From CAYMUL01 sp964393605 (GTDB lineage: Bacteria > Bacteroidota > Ignavibacteria > Ignavibacteriales > Ignavibacteriaceae): a stretch of 64,000 nucleotides of DNA. Position numbers and translations under genes: made by a program. Of this stretch, positions 9,600-16,710 are shown piece by piece. How positions within the stretch are numbered: position 1 is the first letter of the stretch; each line of letters begins with the position of its first letter. The notes under the pieces are model-generated. The model ran no database searches. It had not been told where the DNA came from and worked only from the letters and a program-made list of their open reading frames with translations. The stretch is from contig CAYMUL010000002.1 of assembly GCA_964393605.1 (NCBI GenBank), forward strand, positions 1 through 64,000, given 5' to 3'.

Positions 9600-9689
9600 T
9601 GGCGGAAAGGGAGGGATTCGAACCCTCGGTACCCTTGCAGGTACACACGCTTTCCAGGCGTGCCAGTTAAGCCACTCCTGCACCTTTCC
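9600..9689 (-). tRNA. tRNA-Ser (anticodon GGA)
   Basis: Read on the minus strand the sequence folds as a class II tRNA. The 7-bp acceptor stem GGAAAGG/CCTTTCC pairs 9683-9689 with 9604-9610, the anticodon loop CTGGAAA (9651-9657) carries GGA at 9653-9655, a long variable arm is present, and the T-loop GGTTCGAATCC is intact. The discriminator base is G and CCA is encoded at 9600-9602. GGA decodes UCC/UCU serine codons. Confidence 0.95.
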
Positions 9690-9726
9690 GTTGGATTATT
9701 CTCGCTGAATTTTTTTTCTTTTATAT

Positions 9727-9917
9727 TGAGTCTACTATGATAATGTAGGAAACAGTTGAAACCGTTTTACTATTCAATAAGCATTTCCTTTAACCAACAG
9801 CTTAAGCCGTTAGTAAATAATATCTAAAAGAACTTCGAACCGTTTCACATCTCCCTTTGGGAAAGGTTTATAATTCTTTTCCAATTTTAAATTGATGACT
9901 TTATTGGGCGAACTCAT
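9727..9917. repeat. Direct repeat copy 2 flanking tRNA-Ser(GGA)
   Basis: Second copy of the 9325-9502 repeat, on the other side of the tRNA. The shared core runs from GAGTCTA through GTTGAAACCGTTTTACTATT to ccaatttta. It has diverged: the terminal hairpin is replaced by one based on CTCCCTTTGGGAAAGG. Together with the tRNA it accounts for the non-coding stretch before the ZIP gene; nothing else is visible at 9918-10032. Confidence 0.75.
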
Positions 9918-10032
9918 TATTTCAAAGAAATTTTTCAAACAAGGTTTCAAATATAAAAATTCCGACTTCACCGCAGGAAATATTTTTTCATCGTAGTTAA
10001 TCTTCATAAGTTTGCAACTCAGTTTAAGAAAA

Positions 10033-10779
10033 ATGATTTCACAACTAATAATTAAAACATTAATCGCTGTTGTAAGTGCGGTTGCCGGTGCGGCAGTTAC
10101 TTTCACAATAAAATTAGACCATCATAAACTTTGCAAGATGATCTCCTTTTCTGCAGGTGCTTTGTTCAGCACTGCGCTGTTTGCTTTACTTCCCGAAGCG
10201 AGCAGACATCTTTCAATTCTCGATTTAGTAATTTTTACGGCGATAGGAATTCTGTTCTTCGCAGGCATTTCAAAATTTGTTGCGCATCTTTGCCCGGCTT
10301 GTTCGGCTACTCACTTCGATGAAAAATCAACTCACAGATTTTCAGAAACCGCAGTTGTAATGATGTCCGTGCTTTCAATTCACTCATTCTTAGATGGGGT
10401 TGCAATTTCTGTCGGCGAATTAGTAACCGCTTTTCATCATACAATATTTGCGGCGGTGTTAACCCACAAATTCCCGGAAGGATTAGCTCTCGCATCATTA
10501 ATGTTAAGTTCGGGATTTCCCAAAAAGAAAATTGTTTATTACGTTTTATTGATTGAATCGACAACGATACTCGGCGGATTAATCGGAAATTATCTATTCA
10601 ATAATTTTTTTACAGCACAATTATTCGGAATAGTTCAAGCAAACATTGCAGGAGGATTTATATTCCTATCGATGCATGCAATCGCCGGAGAAGTATTTTT
10701 GAATCATAAGAAAATAGTAACAAGTTCATTTCTTTCAGGAGTGTTTCTTATTTTGCTAATGAATTTTTTATTTCATTGA
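10033..10779 (+). CDS. ZIP family metal transporter
   Basis: A 248-residue inner-membrane protein of the ZIP family, which imports Zn2+, Fe2+ or related divalent metals into the cytoplasm. About eight hydrophobic segments are present. The metal-binding signatures are HSFLDG (residues 117-122) in TM4 and HKFPEG (145-150) in TM5. A short loop with CPAC (87-90) and histidines lies between early segments. I place the start at the ATG at 10033; the frame extends upstream to a TTG at 10012, but the hydrophobic N-terminus begins at the ATG. Metal specificity cannot be read. Confidence 0.88.
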   Translation: MISQLIIKTLIAVVSAVAGAAVTFTIKLDHHKLCKMISFSAGALFSTALFALLPEASRHLSILDLVIFTAIGILFFAGISKFVAHLCPACSATHFDEKSTHRFSETAVVMMSVLSIHSFLDGVAISVGELVTAFHHTIFAAVLTHKFPEGLALASLMLSSGFPKKKIVYYVLLIESTTILGGLIGNYLFNNFFTAQLFGIVQANIAGGFIFLSMHAIAGEVFLNHKKIVTSSFLSGVFLILLMNFLFH

Positions 10780-10795
10780 AAAAAAATTAATAGAC

Positions 10796-10883
10796 GGAGA
10801 GATGCCAGAGTGGTTGAACGGGGCGGTCTCGAAAACCGTTGTCCCCTTTTTGGGGACCCAGGGTTCGAATCCCTGTCTCTCCG
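10796..10883 (+). tRNA. tRNA-Ser (anticodon CGA)
   Basis: Class II tRNA on the plus strand. Acceptor stem GGAGAGA/TCTCTCC pairs 10796-10802 with 10876-10882; the anticodon loop CTCGAAA carries CGA at 10830-10832; a long variable arm (GTCCCC...GGGGAC) and T-arm GGTTCGAATCC follow. The discriminator is G10883. CCA is not encoded (the sequence reads GCAA), unlike the tRNA-Ser(GGA) 1.1 kb away. It decodes UCG. Confidence 0.95.
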
Positions 10884-10924
10884 CAAATTTTTTTCTATAT
10901 TATTTAGTCGCTTCTTCATCCTCG
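10872..10924. repeat. tRNA-Ser 3' end plus sequence resembling the parA 3' end
   Basis: This stretch begins in the T-arm and acceptor of tRNA-Ser(CGA) and continues into sequence resembling the last codons of the ParA gene. It is imperfectly repeated at 11374-11416 in the same orientation (CCTGTCTCTCCGCAA against CCTTGTCTCTCTGCAA, then TTATTTAGTCGCTTCTTC against TTATTTATTCGCTTCTTC). It may be the scar of a duplication or of an insertion at the tRNA. Confidence 0.45.
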
Positions 10925-10932
10925 TAGAGGAT
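10918..10932. repeat. 15-bp palindrome, copy 1 of 3
   Basis: ATCCTCGTAGAGGAT has perfect 6-base arms around GTA and is followed by TTATTATT. The same palindrome recurs at 11151-11165 and 11203-11217, each time followed by an AT-rich ttattatt or taattatt tail. Confidence 0.8.
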
Positions 10933-10964
10933 TTATTATTTTCATACAATCACTCTGAGCTATA

Positions 10965-11088
10965 AAATACAAACCTTAATTTCCCGACAACCTTACTAAC
11001 AAACGCACACACAGGAAAACAACCTTATTAGATTATTCGCGTTGCACTTTTATCAATATCCATACGGCAAAATGACCTCACCCCTTGC
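10965..11088. repeat. ~124-bp direct repeat copy 1 (near orphan parA)
   Basis: Imperfect direct repeat of 11255-11378, from AAATACAAACCTTAATTTCC through CGCGTTGCACTTTTATCAA to CCTCACCCCTTG. With the palindromes it fills the 508-base gap 10884-11391 between tRNA-Ser(CGA) and the ParA gene. No convincing reading frame lies in the gap. Confidence 0.8.
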
Positions 11089-11109
11089 CCCTCTCCTACA
11101 GGAGAGGGG
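11088..11109. repeat. Perfect 9-bp hairpin CCCCTCTCC/GGAGAGGGG
   Basis: Arms at 11088-11096 and 11101-11109 around a 4-base loop, at the right edge of repeat copy 1. Sequences of this form are frequent intergenic hairpins in many bacteria. No T-tract follows, so it is not a typical terminator. Confidence 0.7.
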
Positions 11110-11150
11110 GTTGAATGATGTCGCTAATTTGAAAAATTAAAACACTCAAA

Positions 11151-11165
11151 ATCCTCGTAGAGGAT
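11151..11165. repeat. 15-bp palindrome, copy 2 of 3
   Basis: ATCCTCGTAGAGGAT followed by TTATTATT; identical to the copies at 10918 and 11203. Confidence 0.8.
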
Positions 11166-11202
11166 TTATTATTGTAATAGAGTTTCCACCAAGCAAACTC
11201 AA

Positions 11203-11217
11203 ATCCTCGTAGAGGAT
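11203..11217. repeat. 15-bp palindrome, copy 3 of 3
   Basis: ATCCTCGTAGAGGAT followed by TAATTATT. It lies 38 bases before the second ~124-bp repeat; copy 1 likewise precedes the first ~124-bp repeat by 33 bases, so palindrome plus repeat behave as one duplicated unit. Confidence 0.8.
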
Positions 11218-11254
11218 TAATTATTTTCTCACTTTCACTGCAAAGCTAAAATAA

Positions 11255-11378
11255 AAATACAAACCTTAATTTCCCGACAACCTTAGTAACAAAATCACCC
11301 ACAAGAAAAACAACCTTATTACATTATTCGCGTTGCACTTTTATCAACATCCATACGGCAAAATGACCTCACCCCTTG
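11255..11378. repeat. ~124-bp direct repeat copy 2
   Basis: Second copy of the 10965-11088 repeat, differing by scattered substitutions and one-base indels. Its right end abuts the 3' end of the ParA gene (stop at 11392). Confidence 0.8.
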
Positions 11379-11416
11379 TCTCTCTGCAAGATTATTTATT
11401 CGCTTCTTCCTGCTCG
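11374..11416. repeat. Partial copy of the tRNA-Ser(CGA) 3' region overlapping the parA 3' end
   Basis: Imperfect direct repeat of 10872-10924 (see that entry). It covers the last eight codons of the ParA gene, so one copy is coding and the other is not. Confidence 0.45.
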
Positions 11417-12171
11417 CGGGTGAGTAGTTCTTGTGTCAGTTGCAAATATGCCAACGCGCCGTTAGCGTTGACGTTATACATGATTACAGGTTTATGATAA
11501 AATTCTGACTCGGTAATTGCAGTGCTGCGCGGAATTACTGACTTCAATAAATAATTCGAAAAATGTTCGAGGAGATATTCATAAGTCATGCGCCATGCCT
11601 TTGTGCGCGGCTCATACATTGTTAGTAAAATTCCTTCAAGCGTCAATTTCGGATTAATATTTTTCCTAACCCAAATTATGTGAGTGAGTAATTTCTGAAG
11701 TGCGGAGATAGAAAACTGTCCGGGGCGAAGCGGCGCAATCACCGAATCGCTTCCCGCTAACGCGAGAGTAGAAATTCCTTTCAAGTAAGGAGGGCAATCA
11801 AGCAAGATATAATCGTATTCGCTCAATGTCAGCGAAAATAAATTTTTAAAGAGATGATAATTTTTAGTGAGAGGTGCAAGTCGATCTTCATTCATGTTTT
11901 GAACGGCAATAGGAATGAAATCAAAATTATCGATCTTCGTTTTGTAGATAACATTTTCAATCCGCTTCGTAAAACTTAACACGCTGAATATATCACCTTC
12001 AATTGCATCTTCGCTAAAACCGAGATAGCTTGATGCAGAGCCGGAGGGATCTAAATCAATTAGCAAAACTCTTCTCTCCGCAATAGAAAGAGACGCGGCA
12101 AGATTCACTGCCGTAGTTGTTTTCCCCATTCCCCCTTTCGGAATTGCAATGGAAATTATTTTTCTACTCAA
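11392..12171 (-). CDS. Orphan ParA/Soj-family ATPase
   Basis: Cytoplasmic ATPase of 259 residues in the ParA/MinD superfamily. A deviant Walker A motif, KGGMGKTTT (residues 12-20, signature Lys12), lies at the N-terminus. A Walker A' region with VLLIDLDPSGS follows, and YDYILLDCPP supplies Walker B. Members position chromosomes, plasmids or protein complexes on the nucleoid. No ParB, centromere-like array or replication gene is visible, so the cargo is unknown. The frame begins with TTG and lacks an upstream ATG. The gene sits beside tRNA-Ser(CGA) in a repeat-rich region, and part of its 3' end is echoed near the tRNA. It could be chromosomal or a remnant of a mobile element. Confidence 0.85.
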   Translation of the reverse strand: MSRKIISIAIPKGGMGKTTTAVNLAASLSIAERRVLLIDLDPSGSASSYLGFSEDAIEGDIFSVLSFTKRIENVIYKTKIDNFDFIPIAVQNMNEDRLAPLTKNYHLFKNLFSLTLSEYDYILLDCPPYLKGISTLALAGSDSVIAPLRPGQFSISALQKLLTHIIWVRKNINPKLTLEGILLTMYEPRTKAWRMTYEYLLEHFSNYLLKSVIPRSTAITESEFYHKPVIMYNVNANGALAYLQLTQELLTREQEEANK

Positions 12172-12615
12172 AAGATTTTGTTCTTCAATTATTCGTTCAA
12201 AAAAAAGTTAAACTTCGAATAAAATTAGTGAAACAACGGAAATAAAATTGAAACATTTTTTCTAAAGATATTCGGAGGTGAACTAAAACTGCGGCAATAT
12301 TGCTGAGTTCCAATTTAATTAGCTGAAGTTACGCAAAACTACAAATTGCACACTGATGACACTGATTATACTGACTTTCACAGATACTAACTGCGAATAT
12401 CAGATGATACACGTTAGTAATTCACATCAAAGATGAGTTGGTAAATCGGAGAACTTTTATAGTGTTACTTTTTTATGAAGATAAATTGAAGAGCGATGAC
12501 TCCGATTTTGATTCTCGCGATTTACTCCTACAAATAAAAAAAGCGAACTTGAAAAATCATTCTTCTCACAATATATTAAAGCAACAATTTAGAATTCTTT
12601 TAGAAAAGGTCTACC
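12172..12615. other. Intergenic region between divergent parA and pfk
   Basis: 444 bases separating divergent genes, so it should hold promoters for both. The only structure I see is a short 9-base tandem at 12351-12377 (CACTGATGA, CACTGATTA, TACTGACTT). No RNA gene, strong hairpin or convincing small ORF was found; a frame running from 12438 into the PFK gene is out of phase with it. Confidence 0.5.
12351..12377. repeat. Three degenerate 9-base tandem units
   Basis: CACTGATGA, CACTGATTA and TACTGACTT in a row, in the parA-pfk intergenic region. No role is apparent. Confidence 0.5.
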
Positions 12616-13731
12616 ATGGGAAGCAATCCCTTAAAAATCAAAAAAATTGCGATCAATACAGGCGGTGGAGATGCACCCGGATTGAATGCTGTTATTCGTG
12701 CCGCTACAATATCGGCACTGCAAAGAGGTTGGGAAGTTGCCGGTATTCGCGAAGGTTATAACGGTATTTTCCTTCCCGATAATTTCCCCGAAGGTGGATT
12801 GATAAATTTAACTTACGACATTGTAAAAAACATAACACCGATGGGGGGAACTATTCTCGGCACTACAAATCGCGGTAACCCTTTTAAATTCCCGATGAAA
12901 GACAGTAAAGGTAATTTGGTAGAGATTGACCGCTCCGATGAGATAATGGCAGGCTTCAAAAAATTTGATATTGATGCACTTGTTGCAATCGGCGGTGATG
13001 GCTCGTTGACAATGGCAAATCAATTTGCACAAAAAGGAATGCACGTCGTCGGTGTTCCGAAAACTATTGATAATGATCTCGATCAAACGGTAATCACATT
13101 CGGATTTGATACTGCTGTTTCTTTTGCAACCGAGTGCCTCGATCGACTTCATTCTACCGCGCAAGCACACAGCCGCGTTATGGTTGTTGAAGTAATGGGA
13201 AGATACGCAGGATGGATTGCGCTCAACTCCGGTATCAGCGGCGGTGCTGATGTAATTTTAATTCCCGAAATTCCTTACACACTCGAAACTATAACGCAGC
13301 ATTTAAATAATGTAACTTGGAAGAATAAAAATTACGCAATCATTGTTGTTGCCGAAGGTGCAAAACCGAAAGACGGCGATGTTTCCGTCATCGAAAAAGA
13401 AATTGGAAAAGCCGAAAGACTTGGCGGCGCGGCTGAAAGATTCGCACAAAACATTCAAACAAAAATTAAAAAAGAAGTTAGAACAGTTATTCTCGGACAT
13501 CTGCTTCGCGGCGGAAGCCCGACTACATTCGACAGACTAATTTCGCTACGGTTCGGTGCCGCCGCTATTCGTGCGCTCGATGAAGGACAAAGCGGAATTA
13601 TGGTTGCGCTCGATCCGCCTAAAGTTAATTACGTGCCGCTCGATCTTGCAACAAAGAGAATGAAGTGCGTGAACGTCAACAGCGATCAAGTGCTTACCGC
13701 CCGTGACCTCGGTATTTGTTTCGGAGACTAA
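12616..13731 (+). CDS. pfkA: 6-phosphofructokinase, Gly104/Lys124 type
   Basis: Catalyses phosphorylation of fructose 6-phosphate to fructose 1,6-bisphosphate, the committed step of glycolysis. The 371-residue protein has the N-terminal GGGDAPGLNAVIRA nucleotide-binding stretch, GGDGS (126-130), PKTIDND (148-154, catalytic Asp152) and MGR (194-196). At the two positions that separate ATP from PPi enzymes (E. coli 104 and 124) it has Gly and Lys. By family knowledge this combination occurs in group III PFKs, which generally use ATP, while Asp at 104 marks PPi enzymes. AAAGG lies 6-7 bases upstream of the ATG. A Ca2+-ATPase gene follows 33 bases later, probably in one transcript. Confidence 0.93.
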   Translation: MGSNPLKIKKIAINTGGGDAPGLNAVIRAATISALQRGWEVAGIREGYNGIFLPDNFPEGGLINLTYDIVKNITPMGGTILGTTNRGNPFKFPMKDSKGNLVEIDRSDEIMAGFKKFDIDALVAIGGDGSLTMANQFAQKGMHVVGVPKTIDNDLDQTVITFGFDTAVSFATECLDRLHSTAQAHSRVMVVEVMGRYAGWIALNSGISGGADVILIPEIPYTLETITQHLNNVTWKNKNYAIIVVAEGAKPKDGDVSVIEKEIGKAERLGGAAERFAQNIQTKIKKEVRTVILGHLLRGGSPTTFDRLISLRFGAAAIRALDEGQSGIMVALDPPKVNYVPLDLATKRMKCVNVNSDQVLTARDLGICFGD

Positions 13732-13764
13732 TAAATCATCAACACTCACAATCAAAGATTCTAA

Positions 13765-16710
13765 ATGAAAAAAGAAAAGAAGGATTTACTCGAACATAAA
13801 GGGTTAACCTCAGAACAAGTTGTAGCCAACAGACAAAAATATGGTACGAATGTTCTTACTCCCCCCGAAAAAACTCCTTGGTGGAAATTATATTTAGAAA
13901 AATTTGAAGATCCGATAATCAGAATTTTGATCATCGCCGCGCTCGTTTCAATTGGCATTGGCGCGGTTGAAGGGAGTTACGTTGAAAGTATCGGAATCGT
14001 AATTGCAATTTTTCTTGCAACAACTCTCGCATTCATGAATGAGTTTAAAGCAGGCAAAGAATTCGACGCGCTAAATCAAGTGCGCGATGATGAACCGGTA
14101 AAAGTTCTTCGAGACGGCGCGTACACTACCGTTCCTAAACGTGATGTAGTTTATGGCGATGTTGTACTTATCGAAATCGGAGAAGAAATTCCTGCCGACG
14201 GAATTGTCCTCGAATCGGTTTCGCTTCAAGTTAATGAAAGTAGTTTGACGGGAGAATCTGTTCCCGTTGCAAAACATCCGCGCGATTCCGAACATCATTC
14301 TGCAACAAAAGAACATGCTTACTCTTCCGACAAAGTTTTGAGAGGAACACTCGTTGCCGATGGACACGGAGTTATATTGGTTATGGCTGTCGGCGATTCT
14401 ACAGAAATTGGACACACTGCGCGCGCCGCTTCCGAAGAAACAGGAAAGAAAACTCCTCTAACTATTCAACTTGAAAGATTGAGCAAGATTATCGGCGTTA
14501 TCGGGTTTGGTGTTTCAGGTTTGACCTTTGCCTCACTTCTTGTAAGAGGAGTTTCCATCGGTGAGTTGAACTTGAATCCTTCGCAATGGTATGTTATCGT
14601 CACAACTCTACTTTTTTCTCTCGTTGCTTTTTATCGTGTTTGGGTTCCAATCTTTTTTGATTTTTTAGATTTAATCGGGAAGCACAGAAATTTTCCGCAT
14701 TGGCTCGAAGATAATTCTCTACTCGCATGGATTAAAGGTTTAGGTGTAGGAATTCTTTTTGCAGGATTTTTACTTGGGATAGGAATTCTAACAAATATTA
14801 TTTCTCCTATTGCATCCGAATGGATGACGATGCAGATCGCTGAAGAGTTTCTCAAATTTTTTATGATAAGCGTAACGATTATAGTTGTTGCCGTTCCCGA
14901 AGGGTTGGCGATGAGTGTTACTCTTTCCCTTGCTTATTCTGTTAGGAAAATGACAGCGACAAATAATCTCGTACGAAAAATGCACGCAGTAGAAACTATC
15001 AGCGCGGCAACGGTTATCTGTTCCGATAAAACAGGAACTTTAACTCTGAACGAAATGCAAGTCAAAGAAATTAATTTCCCGATGCTGAAATATCCATCTC
15101 TTAAAAAAGACGATTTGTATTACACGGATAAAATTTTAATTGAAGCAATTTCATCAAACTCAACGGCAAATCTCAGCTTCGATGATGGCAAAGCAAAAGT
15201 GCTCGGCAACCCTACCGAAGGCGCATTAATTCTGTGGCTGAATGAGCATGGAATCAACTACGATCAATATCGCCAGCAGTTTAGATATTTGAATCAGTGG
15301 ACTTTCACAACCGAAAGAAAATTCATGGGAACGTATGGAGTCTCCGACATTAATTCGAAGCATGTTCTTTACATAAAAGGTGCGCCGGAAATTATTTTAA
15401 AGAGATGCAAAAATATTTTAACTCCCGAAGGTTTAGTGCCGATTGAAAATTACACCGAAGAAATAAACAGCAAATTAAAAGATTACCAGGCGCGTGCAAT
15501 GCGAACACTTGCTTTCGCAATTATTGAAAACGAAATTTCTTTTGAAGGGAAAAAATTAGAAGACATCTCTCATGAAATGATTTGGCTGGGCTTTGTGGCA
15601 ATTATGGATCCCGTTCGTCCCGAAGTTCCTCCTTCGGTTGAAGCATGTTTGAAAGCAGGAATACAAGTTAAAATTGTAACCGGCGATACTCCCGGCACGG
15701 CAAAAGAAATTGCAAAACAAATCGGGCTTTGGAAGCCGGAAGATAAAGAAGAAGAAACACTCATCATCGGACCGGAATTTGAAAAACTTTCCGATGAAGA
15801 AGCGGCAAACAGAGCTTTGAAAATAAAGGTTATGGCGCGTGCCCGTCCGCTTGATAAACTTCGTCTTGTAAAACTTCTGCAAACAAAAAATCAAGTTGTT
15901 GCTGTAACCGGCGACGGCACGAACGATGCGCCTGCGCTGAACTATGCAGATGTTGGTCTTTCGATGGGCAAAACCGGAACTTCGGTTGCAAAAGAAGCGA
16001 GCGATATTATTCTTTTAGATGATTCCTTTAGAAGTATTGTGAATGCGGTGATGTGGGGACGATCGCTCTATCAAAACATACAGAAATTTTTATTGTTTCA
16101 ACTTATCATTAACGTAATTGCGATGGTTACGGTTTTAGCAGGTCCATTTCTCGGCATTAAACTTACTTTAACGGTTATCCAAATGATCTGGGTGAATTTG
16201 ATTATGGATACATTCGCCGCGCTTGCTCTGGCTACTCAACCGCCGACGTGGACGGTGATGCAAAAGCCACCGCGCAAACCGGGTGATTTTATTATTACTC
16301 CCCCGATTGCAAAAAGAATCTTCGCTTCAGCCGCTTTATTTCTCGTTGTGTTAATAGGAACGATTTTTTATTTCCAAAGTGATTCGGTTGTTACAGAGTA
16401 TGAACTGTCAATCTTTTTCACACTTTTTGTGATGCTACAATTTTGGAATTTATTGAATGCAAAAACACTCGGAACAAATCACTCGGCAATTCATAAGTTT
16501 AGACAGAACAAAGCACTACCGTTAATTCTCGGACTGATCATCGTGATGCAATATATCATTGTAGAGTTCGGCGGGAAGGTTTTCCGTACTGTACCGTTAA
16601 GCACCGGCGATTGGCTCTGGCTCATCTTCGGAACTTCATTTGTTCTTTGGTTCGGTGAACTCGAAAGATATATTCGGAGAAAGAAAGAAGCAGTCGCTTC
16701 AACGGTTTAA
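13765..16710 (+). CDS. Ca2+-transporting P-type ATPase (PMCA-like)
   Basis: Inner-membrane P-type ATPase of 981 residues that should export Ca2+. Visible motifs in order: TGES (162-165, actuator), PEGLAM (378-383, TM4), DKTGTLT (421-427, phosphorylated Asp421), KGAPE, TGDGTNDAP hinge, and NLIMDTFAALALATQPP in TM6. The TM6 Asn/Asp pair with the TM4 Glu makes up the single Ca2+ site of PMCA-type pumps. About 95 extra residues (~265-360) with additional hydrophobic stretches lie before the TM4 segment, longer than the short loop I expect there. It follows pfkA by 33 bases and overlaps the convergent serine-hydrolase gene by 12 bases. Confidence 0.92.
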   Translation: MKKEKKDLLEHKGLTSEQVVANRQKYGTNVLTPPEKTPWWKLYLEKFEDPIIRILIIAALVSIGIGAVEGSYVESIGIVIAIFLATTLAFMNEFKAGKEFDALNQVRDDEPVKVLRDGAYTTVPKRDVVYGDVVLIEIGEEIPADGIVLESVSLQVNESSLTGESVPVAKHPRDSEHHSATKEHAYSSDKVLRGTLVADGHGVILVMAVGDSTEIGHTARAASEETGKKTPLTIQLERLSKIIGVIGFGVSGLTFASLLVRGVSIGELNLNPSQWYVIVTTLLFSLVAFYRVWVPIFFDFLDLIGKHRNFPHWLEDNSLLAWIKGLGVGILFAGFLLGIGILTNIISPIASEWMTMQIAEEFLKFFMISVTIIVVAVPEGLAMSVTLSLAYSVRKMTATNNLVRKMHAVETISAATVICSDKTGTLTLNEMQVKEINFPMLKYPSLKKDDLYYTDKILIEAISSNSTANLSFDDGKAKVLGNPTEGALILWLNEHGINYDQYRQQFRYLNQWTFTTERKFMGTYGVSDINSKHVLYIKGAPEIILKRCKNILTPEGLVPIENYTEEINSKLKDYQARAMRTLAFAIIENEISFEGKKLEDISHEMIWLGFVAIMDPVRPEVPPSVEACLKAGIQVKIVTGDTPGTAKEIAKQIGLWKPEDKEEETLIIGPEFEKLSDEEAANRALKIKVMARARPLDKLRLVKLLQTKNQVVAVTGDGTNDAPALNYADVGLSMGKTGTSVAKEASDIILLDDSFRSIVNAVMWGRSLYQNIQKFLLFQLIINVIAMVTVLAGPFLGIKLTLTVIQMIWVNLIMDTFAALALATQPPTWTVMQKPPRKPGDFIITPPIAKRIFASAALFLVVLIGTIFYFQSDSVVTEYELSIFFTLFVMLQFWNLLNAKTLGTNHSAIHKFRQNKALPLILGLIIVMQYIIVEFGGKVFRTVPLSTGDWLWLIFGTSFVLWFGELERYIRRKKEAVASTV

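Noticed and set aside
10918..11217. Possible small CRISPR array from the three ATCCTCGTAGAGGAT copies
   Set aside because: Spacing is irregular (about 218 and 37 bases between copies), the repeat is only 15 bp, and no cas genes are present.
9325..11391. Integrated prophage or island at the tRNA-Ser genes
   Set aside because: No integrase, phage or conjugation gene is present; only repeats and a possible short duplication remain.
12438..12761. 107-residue open frame upstream of pfkA
   Set aside because: It overlaps pfkA in another frame, is low-complexity and has no ribosome binding site; the PFK start at 12616 has clear support.
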